The notes under the pieces were generated by a model that saw nothing but the letters and a program-made list of their open reading frames with translations, did not search any database and was not told the DNA's origin. From a bacterium (GTDB lineage Bacteria > CSSED10-310 > JAJRTK01): 11,895 nucleotides of DNA. The stretch covers positions 1-11,895 of the forward strand of contig JAJRTK010000533.1 of NCBI GenBank assembly GCA_024278345.1, written 5' to 3'. This document shows, piece after piece, positions 1-6,072 of the stretch (position 1 is its first letter; each line of letters begins with the position of its first letter). Position numbers and translations under genes: made by a program.

Positions 1-34
1 CGGGCTTAGGGCAGTGACTGGCGATAGGGGTGAG
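1..34 (+). repeat. R2 repeat, partial copy directly before R1 copy 1
   Basis: These bases resemble the left part of the R2 repeat seen at 11649-11732 and 3301-3387: they share the words TTAGGGCAGT and GATAGGGG in the same order. The GC-rich hairpin half of R2 is missing, and R1 copy 1 begins at once after it. The window edge may cut the left side. The match is short, so this is a tentative call based on order and on the same R2-then-R1 arrangement at the right end of the window. Confidence 0.4.
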
Positions 35-235
35 GGCCTCGGTCATGGTACCGGCCACGGTGCAGATTTCAGACGCCGCCCCAGGGCTTCCAGCCCTGGA
101 ACCCGGCGGAGGCTCTGCCTCAGGACCCCAGCTGGGAGCGCCGCTCCCAGACCCACGCCAGGGAGCCAGCTCCCTGGACCCACATCTTTGTGCGCTGCGC
201 GCTTTTTTCGGGTGGCCGGTACCATGACCGAGGCC
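35..235 (+). mobile_element. R1 miniature inverted-repeat element, copy 1 (full length)
   Basis: A 201-bp element bounded by 24-bp perfect terminal inverted repeats (35-58 and 212-235), which extend by three more pairs to 32-238 in this copy. Inside is a row of hairpins: GGAGGC/GCCTC near 105-118, CTGGGAGC-GCC-GCTCCCAG at 132-150, and CCAGGGAGC-CA-GCTCCCTGG at 158-177. A short GCGC stem followed by six T lies at 192-208. It has no credible gene; open frames across it run through the palindromes in every phase. By eye it differs from copy 2 at about eleven positions. The 9 bases on each side do not match, so no target-site duplication is visible here. It has the form of a MITE, a non-autonomous element moved by a transposase encoded elsewhere. 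Confidence 0.85.
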
Positions 236-408
236 CTCTAGGACAATGGATCGAAGGCGGCGACAATGGCGAGCAGCGGGCGCCGCGGGGAACTCGTGCC
301 AAAGGCACGGGTCGATACCGATGTGAGCGTAACGCAACACAAAGAAAACACAGGGTTTTCCAACAACTACTCCCTCAAAGAAGAGCACGGCCAAAAATCG
401 GGTCGTCA

Positions 409-499
409 GACGCCTTTGGGGCTTAGAGAAAGCGTCAAGGGCGATGATAGGCGAGCAGCGGTCGGCCGGCTGGCCGCCGATGCGAGCGGACCACAACTC
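409..499 (+). repeat. R2 repeat, diverged copy
   Basis: It aligns with the R2 copy at 3301-3387. Both have AGACGCCTTTGGGG-like starts, the shared word AAGGGCGATGATAGG, then a GC-rich hairpin and a GCGGACC-CAACTC-like end. In this copy the hairpin is built from different bases (CGGCC-GGCT-GGCCG around 462-478) in the place where the other copies have GGCGGC/GCCGCC. Retained pairing with changed sequence would fit selection on structure, but three copies are too few to show it. Confidence 0.5.
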
Positions 500-700
500 G
501 AAGACGAAAAAGGCTTTTTTTGCAATGTTGCCCTGAAAGCGTCCGACCACCAAAAATCGAGGGTGGCGAGGGTGTCCTGCCTTTCATCCCCCCGGGGGGA
601 TGGCCAGTCCTGCATGAATGTAAGAAACAATGGTGGAGAGTGAAAAAGAAGAAAAGGCGCCACACGGGTAGCGGGAAGGCCGAGCAAAGGCACTGGCCCA

Positions 701-779
701 GGTGACCCGGGGAACTACTTACAAGGTCCGGGACCGAGGAGGGTCGAGCAACGCTCGCCCTGGTGACCCGGGGAACTAC
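701..779 (+). repeat. Pair of 18-bp perfect direct repeats, 61 bp apart
   Basis: The word GGTGACCCGGGGAACTAC occurs at 701-718 and again at 762-779. Both copies are preceded by CGAGCAA-containing sequence (681-687 and 745-751), so the duplicated unit is longer but imperfect. A small hairpin, CGAGC-AAC-GCTCG at 745-757, sits just before the second copy. The pair lies about 120-200 bp upstream of the secreted-protein gene. It could be a tandem duplication or paired regulatory sites; nothing here decides between them. Confidence 0.55.
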
Positions 780-896
780 CGGAAGAAAGATCTGTGAAAG
801 AAAACCGAGCCTTCCGCCGTCCAACTCATGGTAGCGGTCAGCGCGGACATTCCGCCGAAGGCCCATCGCCAATCAGCAATAACCTGGAGACGCTCC

Positions 897-1832
897 ATGA
901 AACAGAACCGAATCTGGGCTGTGATGTTCGCAGTTTTCCTCGGGACGGGAGGTCAGCTCCTTGCCCAAACCCGCTGGGCACCCAATTCGTCGGGCAACAG
1001 GGGGGATCGGGGTTACAACGACTCTTCCAGGGGTGACTGGGTCACCTACAGACAACGAGGTTGCATCGGAAGGAGTATCTGCGCCAACAATGGTTGGACA
1101 CTCCAGGTTCCACTGGATGGCGGTACCGTGGATCGAATCCGCTTCACGGCGCGGCATCCCATGGGCAAGTTTTCCGCTGGCCGGCTTACGGTCCGGGTGG
1201 GCGGTGGAGTCATCGAAAGCCGCATCAAGATCTCCAGCAAGAGAGAGAAACGGTTCGATCTTCGGGCCGGGGGCGTTCGAGCCGACACGCTGGTCTTCGA
1301 GGCCGTGGATGGCGACGTGGAGATCGATGAGATCGAGGTTCTTTACAGCAATCGTGGCGGATCGGATGATGGCGGATCGGGTGGCGATTACGAGCACGGA
1401 TCTGGCGGAGGCGGGAATTATTGGAACCCGAACCCGGGCGGCGACTGGGCTCCCATCGGCCCCCCCGCCGATGGCGGCGGAGGTGGCGGGAACTACGGGA
1501 ACAGCCGCGGATGGGTCTCCTACCGGGACAGGGATGGCTGTTACGGCCGTGGCAATCGCTGCCGGGACCGAGGGGATACGCTTTCAGTCCGCCTGGAAAA
1601 CCGCCCAGTCTACCGGCTCCGCTTCCAAGCCCACGACGACCTCGGTTCCAGGACCGAAGCCCAGATGGAAGTCAGGATCGACGGAAAAATGATCCAGAGG
1701 ATGGACGTCAAAAAGCGGGGCCGGCGATACGACATCCCCCTGAACGGCATCTACGGTAACCGCCTGGAGATCCGCGTCTACGAGGATGACGCCATGATCC
1801 GGGATCTGGAAGTTCTGTACGACCGGCGCTGA
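897..1832 (+). CDS. Secreted protein with two tandem copies of an unrecognised domain
   Basis: A 311-residue protein that I do not recognise. The ATG at 897 is chosen over an upstream in-frame ATG at 828 because GGAG lies 7 bases before it and a signal peptide follows at once: KQNR, a hydrophobic core at residues 6-19, and a likely cut after LLA (residue 23). The mature part has two copies of one domain, about residues 46-152 and 205-310. Shared features are GWVSYR/DWVTYR at the start, a pair of cysteines close together (56/62 and 215/222), an R-I/L-R-F strand, a V-R-x-G/D-G strand, an R-F/Y-D strand and a final E-V-L-Y. The pattern suggests an all-beta, possibly sandwich-like fold. The linker (153-204) is very rich in Gly, Asn and Asp. 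Each cysteine pair could form a local disulfide outside the cytoplasm. It stands alone, convergent with the membrane-protein gene downstream. Surface or carbohydrate binding is possible but unproven. Confidence 0.8.
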   Translation: MKQNRIWAVMFAVFLGTGGQLLAQTRWAPNSSGNRGDRGYNDSSRGDWVTYRQRGCIGRSICANNGWTLQVPLDGGTVDRIRFTARHPMGKFSAGRLTVRVGGGVIESRIKISSKREKRFDLRAGGVRADTLVFEAVDGDVEIDEIEVLYSNRGGSDDGGSGGDYEHGSGGGGNYWNPNPGGDWAPIGPPADGGGGGGNYGNSRGWVSYRDRDGCYGRGNRCRDRGDTLSVRLENRPVYRLRFQAHDDLGSRTEAQMEVRIDGKMIQRMDVKKRGRRYDIPLNGIYGNRLEIRVYEDDAMIRDLEVLYDRR

Positions 1833-1870
1833 GGCCTTCGCTCCTCTCGGCGGTCGTTCGGGAACTGTTC

Positions 1871-1896
1871 GCGTGCGGGCCTGCCGGTCCGCACGC
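1871..1896 (+). terminator. Strong hairpin after the secreted-protein gene
   Basis: GCGTGCGGGCC and GGTCCGCACGC form an 11-bp stem (one G-T pair) around the loop TGCC, 38 bases after the stop codon of the upstream gene. There is no run of T after it, so it is not a classical intrinsic terminator. It could stop or pause transcription from both convergent genes or protect mRNA ends. Confidence 0.45.
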
Positions 1897-1897
1897 C

Positions 1898-2064
1898 TCG
1901 AGGGGACCTATCAGATCCGGTTGACAAGTCCACGCACGAAAGGAACCCACCGTTCAATTCCGTGAATCCCGTCCAGCCCGCCACCGGCAAGATGCCGGTG
2001 CCACCAGGGCGGTGCCGCGGAGTGTAAAGCAAAAACGCGGGGATTTGATAGGTCCCGCCTCGAG
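1898..2064. repeat. 167-bp inverted-repeat element with internal hairpin
   Basis: The two ends are inverted copies: reading inward from the right, GGATTTGATAGGTCCC then CTCGAG; from the left, the complement gives GGATCTGATAGGTCCC then CTCGAG. That is one mismatch and a 2-base insertion over about 22 bases. The centre carries a perfect hairpin, CACCGGCA-AGA-TGCCGGTG at 1982-2000. There is no gene in it. No flanking duplication is visible. A further hairpin, GAGCAT-CTTTGC-ATGCTC at 2062-2079, overlaps its right end. It fills the gap between two convergent genes and could double as a transcription stop, or be a small mobile or palindromic intergenic repeat. Confidence 0.55.
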
Positions 2065-2180
2065 CATCTTTGCATGCTCCGCGTTTTCTCCTTTGCTCCC
2101 ACGGCTGTCCCGCCATGGATGGCATGTCCGCGGTTCTCCCAGTTGCGTGGCCGCCGGTCGCCCAACGGCAGGACGAATCC

Positions 2181-2816
2181 TCAACAAGCCACGGTCCAGG
2201 CGAAAAGAAGCTGAGCGCCGTAGTAGAGCGGAAGACCCCACAAACGGTTGACGATGCCTGGAGCAACGAATGCATCCCGCGCCACGGCCAGATCGGAGAG
2301 GTAAAACGCTACCGCCGCCACGGGGATCCACAAAGAACCACCCGCCACCACAACGCCCACCGCAAGGGCCACCATGAGTGTAATAACCGCAAAATAGGCC
2401 TGCACCGGGCGGAGCAGCTTCCCACCGACATGCGGAAAAAGCCAGCGCCCCACGAAAAAAGCCGGGACAAGAAGCGCCGCCACCGCGATTCCGGAGGCCT
2501 GGAGGCTCACGCCCTTCACAAGAAAGGCCACGGCAAATGCCAGGTGCCCCAAAAGAAAGCTGACCAGTCCCGCCAGAAAGCCCCACTTTTCCTTGACGAT
2601 GAGAAAAACGTCCCCAAACCAGGAAAGGAAAAGCGCCGCAAACACCGCCTTTCCGTAGTCCGTCTCCAATGCCCCCATCTGAAGGGCGAAAAGAAGAAAT
2701 CCCGTGGAGGCCAACGGCTTGAAGAGCCAAACCAGCCTCCTCTTCTTCCGAGCCTCGGCCCACAAGACAACGATGACCGATGCGAATGTCAAACCCGGCA
2801 ATAGCCAATCCTTCAA
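2181..2816 (-). CDS. Lysoplasmalogenase-like YhhN/TMEM86 family membrane protein
   Basis: A 211-residue, strongly hydrophobic protein with about seven to eight membrane segments, the usual size for the YhhN family. Family marks are visible: FKPLAS (32-37), the acid pair in SWFGD (65-69), GH (90-91), YLSD (172-175) with R180-D181 after it, and PLYYGAQ (196-202). Eukaryotic TMEM86B hydrolyses the vinyl-ether bond of lysoplasmalogens, and some bacterial members have related activity; for most bacteria the substrate is not established. The start is a TTG at 2816: it has an AGGAGG (2822-2827) five bases upstream, while the first in-frame ATG would cut off the first membrane segments and the FKPLAS motif. 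A longer frame on the same strand overlaps it but is not protein-like. An R1 element starts only 56 bp upstream of the start codon, so the gene's promoter is either squeezed into that gap or lies in or beyond the element. Confidence 0.87.
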   Translation of the reverse strand: MKDWLLPGLTFASVIVVLWAEARKKRRLVWLFKPLASTGFLLFALQMGALETDYGKAVFAALFLSWFGDVFLIVKEKWGFLAGLVSFLLGHLAFAVAFLVKGVSLQASGIAVAALLVPAFFVGRWLFPHVGGKLLRPVQAYFAVITLMVALAVGVVVAGGSLWIPVAAVAFYLSDLAVARDAFVAPGIVNRLWGLPLYYGAQLLFAWTVAC

Positions 2817-2863
2817 GAAGACCTCCTTGGCGAGAATATGCCAGTCCTACTGGGCCTCAAAAG

Positions 2864-3081
2864 CCCCGATGCGGCCTCGGTCATGGTACCGGCCACGGTT
2901 CAGATTTCAGACGCCGCCCCGGGGCTTCCAGCCCTGGAACCCGGCGGAGGCTCCGCCTCCGAACCTCCGCAGGAGCGCCACTCCCAGACCCACGCCAGGG
3001 AGCGAGCTCCCTGGACCCACATCTTTGTGCGCTGCGCGCTTTTTTCGGGTGGCCGGTACCATGACCGAGGCCCCCCGATGC
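2864..3081 (+). mobile_element. R1 miniature element, copy 2, with 9-bp target-site duplication
   Basis: The element itself is 2873-3072 (200 bp). It has the same terminal inverted repeats as copy 1 (2873-2896 and 3049-3072). It is flanked on both sides by CCCCGATGC (2864-2872 and 3073-3081), a perfect 9-bp direct repeat. This fixes the element's exact ends and shows it arrived by transposition. Internal hairpins are as in copy 1, but one arm of the CTGGGAGC hairpin has lost a base and changed another, while CCAGGGAGC-GA-GCTCCCTGG keeps both arms with a different centre. It lies just upstream of the lysoplasmalogenase gene. Confidence 0.92.
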
Positions 3082-3437
3082 CACACATTCCCATCGTTAT
3101 CATGCCCGGGAAATCCAGAAGAGACAAACGGAACCTGCCACAGGCATTCCCGCTCATCAGTTTCCCACAAACCCTGAAAAGCCTTGGTTCTTGTCCCCAA
3201 ATCGGAAGCCCCATGGGCAACTTCGGCCTCGGTCATCGGTGGGCACTTTGGCGACTATGGCTGACTCGGCACCAGCAACCCGTAAAATTTGGTCGAAAGA
3301 CGCCTTGGGGGCAGTGAGCCTGGTTGAAGGGCGATGATAGGGGAGGGGCGGCGGACGGATTGCCGCCGACCCGACCGGACCTCAACCCGTGAAGGAAGGT
3401 CGCCGATGGCATTTGCGGTTCCAGAACGGTCAAAGGT
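3082..3437. other. Non-coding stretch with R1 end relic and R2 copy
   Basis: No gene is seen. The 12-base word GGCCTCGGTCAT, identical to the outer end of R1, stands alone at 3225-3236. R2 occupies 3301-3387. The open frames across this stretch on the minus strand run through repeats and have no family features I know. Confidence 0.5.
3301..3387 (+). repeat. R2 repeat, full copy A
   Basis: From 3339 to 3386 this copy is almost identical to 11685-11732: GATAGGGGAGGGGCGGCGG, then GGA(T/C)TGCCGCC, then GACCCGACCGGACC(T/C)CAACC. GGCGGC and GCCGCC can pair into a hairpin. The left part, with GCAGTGAGCCTG, aligns more loosely with the other copies. Each better copy sits within a few hundred bases of an R1 element. 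It has no coding sense that I can find. Confidence 0.65.
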
Positions 3438-3848
3438 GTGACCACCGATGGCTTCCTACCGAACGTGGAGTTTTGCGCCCCTCTCCGCCATCTGCTGAAC
3501 TCCAGCTCCGAACCCCTCCCGCGAGGCTTTCGCTTTGCCCATCGCATGCAGGTGCAGACCTCGATGAACCATCCTGAGTTACCTCCCACCAGCCTCCGGG
3601 TCGATTGGCTGTGCAGTTTCCTCCACCGCAAGCTCTTCATGATGCGAACCTTCCACCGCGGCCTGGAGTCAGGGCGGCGGCTGGTCAAAGCCTACGCTGT
3701 GCGGCACAACTTCATGCCCTACGGTCCCCGGGCCCGTAACAGTCCAGCCAGTCCGGTTGAGGTGACCGGCGGCCACCTGCCTGCGCCCAGTTGGCTCGCA
3801 AGGGTGTGTTTTACTCCTCCTAATATTCTCGTGAGTCGTAAGTTCTAG
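3438..3848 (+). pseudogene. Transposase C-terminal fragment (family uncertain)
   Basis: One open frame reads like the last part of a transposase: VDWLCSFLHRKLFMM, then FHRGLESGRRLVKAYAV, RHNFMPYGPRAR, a SPVEV stretch, and a WLARVC end before the TAG at 3846-3848. The pattern RHNF-PYGPRAR-SP-E followed by W-L is what I recall from the C-terminal ends of some DDE transposases. The catalytic part is absent upstream, where R2 sequence lies instead. The protein-like section begins roughly at 3500. It is convergent with the second transposase relic, with only about 60 bases between their ends. I cannot name the IS family with confidence. Confidence 0.45.
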
Positions 3849-3906
3849 GGTCCGTTCATGATTATCGGGCATTGCATGCAAAATCATTCATCCATTGCTA
3901 TTCTCT

Positions 3907-4767
3907 TCAAAATACTGATTCCCAACACGGAGTTTCTCGGTTATTCGATGAAGAAAAGTCGGTGAATGAACCCACCCAATGCCTCTCCAAAAGGAAAGAT
4001 TGAAAAAACTCGTCCCAACGGTCGGCCATGAGAATCGCCCTCAGATAGATGAGCGCCTCGAGATGCCCTTCTTTCCAGCACATGGAGGCTGATTTGAAGG
4101 GCAGGTGGATGATGCGTCGAATGGCACTAATATCGTACGCAGCGATTGATGGGACGAGCGCGGCGACCTCGAGCCAAAGGAGGGAGCCTCTCCAGGACTC
4201 GTGCGGCTCCTCCAGGCTCCAGAAGCAATCGGCTCAGTTCCCGGCGAAGTTCTTCCCGGGCTTTGTCCGAGAGGTTCTTACACTCCTTGAGGACTTCGGA
4301 AAGCGCCTTGGTGGCGTGATAATAGTCCAGCGCCACGAAGAGCCGCTCGGGATGAATTCCCACTTCATGCACCGGCTTACCGATGATGCGGCCCCAAATC
4401 CAGTCGGCCCCATCGGCGACGAAGATGACCTGCTTGGCCCGGTGAAGACCCAGCAAGCGCAAATTCCCCACGAGCAGGTCAAACGTCTCGGCGGCGACGG
4501 CCAGGCTCGTTTCGTAGATGGGCTTCACCGAAGGTCCACTTCTCCGTCGTCGTCCAGAATATCGATGGTGAGCACTCGAGGCTCTTTCCATTACCCTGGC
4601 GAATCCTCCGCCAGAGGATCCTCCAGCACCTCCTGGATGGCCCGGTTCGGGAGTTCGATGGCTTCCGCGCCCATGGACACCGCAAGCTGGGTGAGCCTGG
4701 AGACACCGAGTTTCAACCCGCCCCGCTCCAACTGCTCCCGGGCTTCTTCATGGGACGAGCAGAGAAC
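3907..4767 (-). pseudogene. Decayed ISKra4-like transposase
   Basis: Reading leftward on the minus strand, four segments match one transposase in order. Segment one has EEAREQLERGGLKLGVSRLT and AIQEVLEDPL, then an in-frame TAA (4591-4593). Segment two has WKEPRVLTIDILDDDGE, then TGA (4525-4527). A frame change leads to segment three, with YETSLAV, AKQVIFVADGADWIWGRI and ALDYYHATKAL, the typical catalytic-core strand and helix, ending at TAG (4127-4129). A second frame change leads to segment four, with AIRRIIHLPFKSASMCWKEG, LEALIYLRAIL and DRWDEFF, ending at TGA (3907-3909). The N-terminus is missing and there are internal deletions, so it cannot be active. The order of motifs fits ISKra4-type transposases; related DDE families with the same DGA-W-IW motif are the alternative. 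Confidence 0.75.
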
Positions 4768-4867
4768 GCTCCGCCTCCGAACCTCCGCTGGGAGCGCTGC
4801 TCCTGGACCTCGCCAGGGAGCTGGCTCCCTGGACCCACGTTCTTGTACGCTGCGCGTCTTTTTTTCT
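4768..4867 (+). mobile_element. R1 element, eroded copy 3 without termini
   Basis: The inner hairpin part of R1 is recognisable: GCTCCGCCTCCGAACCTCCGC, the GGGAGC-GCT-GCTCC hairpin, CCAGGGAGC-TG-GCTCCCTGG, and a CTGCGCGT stretch followed by seven T. Neither terminal inverted repeat is left, the left flank runs straight into transposase sequence and the right flank into unrelated bases. The CCAGGGAGC stem is intact despite a changed centre (TG instead of CA or GA). It abuts the broken N-terminal side of the transposase relic. Confidence 0.75.
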
Positions 4868-4974
4868 TTCTTCTATTGCTCTTTCCATTGTTTCATGGAA
4901 CGCTTTGGAAATGAGGGGATGCTTCAGGCCCTCGCTCACTGGCCGGGAAGGTCTGAGGTCCGGGGGGCAATCGT

Positions 4975-5003
4975 TTGGCAAGAGACCTGAGTTGAGGCAT
5001 AAT
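4975..5003 (+). promoter_or_regulatory. Sigma-70-type promoter of the methionine aminopeptidase gene
   Basis: TTGGCA (4975-4980), a 17-base spacer, and CATAAT (4998-5003) form a near-consensus housekeeping promoter. Transcription would begin near 5010. That leaves a leader of about 39 bases with AAGGTG at 5038-5043 and the proposed ATC start at 5049. It places all upstream in-frame ATG, GTG and TTG codons outside the transcript. Confidence 0.6.
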
Positions 5004-5048
5004 GGTAAGTTCCAACTCAATCATCGCCTCCATTCCCAAGGTGCCGCC

Positions 5049-5918
5049 ATCAAGAAAGTCGCCCGAAATGCTCCCTGCTGGTGCGGGAGCGGAAAGAAAT
5101 ACAAAAAGTGCCATCTGTCGCAGGACGACGAAGCCCGGCGAACAAGAGCGGCTCCCACTCCGTGGAAACACGCTGACATCGTTTTTAAGACGCCAGCACA
5201 GATCGAGGGCATCTACCATGCCTGCCAGCTCACGAAGGAGATCCTCGACTTGGTGGGAGAACGCATCGGAGCTGGAGTGACCACAGCCGAAATCAACCGG
5301 TGGGTCCACGAAGAGACCCTGGCCCGCAACGCCATCCCAGCGCCCTTGAACTACAAGGGCTTTCCCAAGAGTGTCTGCACCTCCATCAACAGCGTCATCT
5401 GCCATGGGATCCCCGACGGGACACTCCTTGAGGATGGCGATATCATCAATGTCGATGTCACGACCATCGCCGATGGATACTACGGAGATGCCAGCCGGAT
5501 GTTCCTCATCGGGGAAGTCTCCAAAGCCGCCAAACAGCTTGTGGCCACGGCGAAAGACTGCCTGGAAATCGGTATTCTCCAGGTTCGACCCGGCGCAACG
5601 GTGGGCGATATCGGCTACGCGATCCAGCGGCATGCGGAGAAACTCGGGTACACGGTCGTAAGGGAGTTTACAGGGCATGGCATCGGCATCTCCTTCCACG
5701 AAGCGCCCGTGATACTCCACTACGGCAAACGGGGGAAAGGGATGCCGCTACTGCCCAACATGACCTTCACCATCGAACCGATGATCAACGCCGGACGCCG
5801 TGAATGCCAGATTCTCTCCGACGGCTGGACTGCCGTCACACGGGACGGCAGCCTGTCGGCGCAGTGGGAGCACACGCTGCTGGTGACGGAGACAGGGGTG
5901 GAGATCCTCACGGCGTAG
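5049..5918 (+). CDS. map: Type I methionine aminopeptidase with N-terminal SEC-C motif
   Basis: Removes the initiator methionine from nascent proteins in the cytoplasm. Counting from 5049 the protein has 289 residues. The five metal ligands of the family are present: D136, D147, H210 (TGHGIG), E243 (TIEP) and E274; H119 matches the substrate-binding histidine. Residues 10-22 are a SEC-C zinc motif, C-W-C then eight residues then C-H, which in other MetAPs is thought to aid ribosome association. The start is odd. Homologues with this tag begin with a form of M-K-K-V-x-R-N, which here falls on ATC AAG AAA; AAGGTG lies five bases before it and the promoter at 4975-5003 excludes the earlier in-frame starts (TTG 4992, ATG 4911). 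So either ATC is used or an ATG has been lost. A conventional gene caller would extend it upstream into repeat-derived sequence. It is convergent with the ybjQ-like gene. Confidence 0.9.
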   Translation: MKKVARNAPCWCGSGKKYKKCHLSQDDEARRTRAAPTPWKHADIVFKTPAQIEGIYHACQLTKEILDLVGERIGAGVTTAEINRWVHEETLARNAIPAPLNYKGFPKSVCTSINSVICHGIPDGTLLEDGDIINVDVTTIADGYYGDASRMFLIGEVSKAAKQLVATAKDCLEIGILQVRPGATVGDIGYAIQRHAEKLGYTVVREFTGHGIGISFHEAPVILHYGKRGKGMPLLPNMTFTIEPMINAGRRECQILSDGWTAVTRDGSLSAQWEHTLLVTETGVEILTA

Positions 5919-5978
5919 GCGGCGCACACACCGGATTGCGCATCACCTCGTTCGGCGAAGGTTCGGGATTTTCGGGTG

Positions 5979-6060
5979 GGCCTTCCGGCCTGCATGCCGG
6001 TGTCCCGCCTTGGGTGGATACCGGCGTTTCTCGCGGGCACGGCGTGCCGCGCTCCTACGG
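5979..6060. repeat. Palindrome-rich sequence between convergent genes
   Basis: Several small inverted repeats are packed here: GGCC-TTCC-GGCC (5979-5990), CCGGC-CTGCAT-GCCGG (5985-6000) and GGCAC-GGC-GTGCC (6036-6048). They lie in the gap between two convergent genes (5919-6072). Sequences of this look, with GGCACGCCGTGCC and GATGCCGGTG words, recur as palindromic intergenic repeats in many G+C-rich genomes. They may act as a two-way transcription stop; no T run is present. Confidence 0.4.
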
Positions 6061-6072
6061 GGAGAGGGCGGT

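Larger units (their letters stand above)
236..896. other. Non-coding stretch with hairpin and repeat words
   Basis: No convincing gene is seen in this 660-bp stretch; the open frames on both strands are short, overlapping and low in protein-like character. It holds a hairpin at 292-312 (CGTGCC-AAA-GGCACG core), a diverged R2 copy at 409-499 and a pair of direct repeats at 701-718 and 762-779. The ribosome binding site of the next gene lies at its right end. The promoter of that gene is probably in here but no clear -35/-10 pair stands out. Confidence 0.6.

Noticed and set aside
14-308. Several small open frames across R1 copy 1 on both strands
   Set aside because: They come from the palindromic element itself, appear in all phases and lack ribosome binding sites.
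505-522. AAAAAGGCTTTTTTT as an intrinsic terminator
   Set aside because: The only possible stem is A-T with a three-base loop and there is no upstream gene to end.
435-872. Minus-strand 145-codon frame in the left non-coding stretch
   Set aside because: It crosses the R2 copy and both direct repeats, has no recognisable domain and low-complexity composition.
1954-2808. Longer minus-strand frame overlapping the lysoplasmalogenase gene
   Set aside because: The other frame gives a protein with the YhhN motifs, the right length and a strong ribosome binding site; this one is out of phase and not protein-like.
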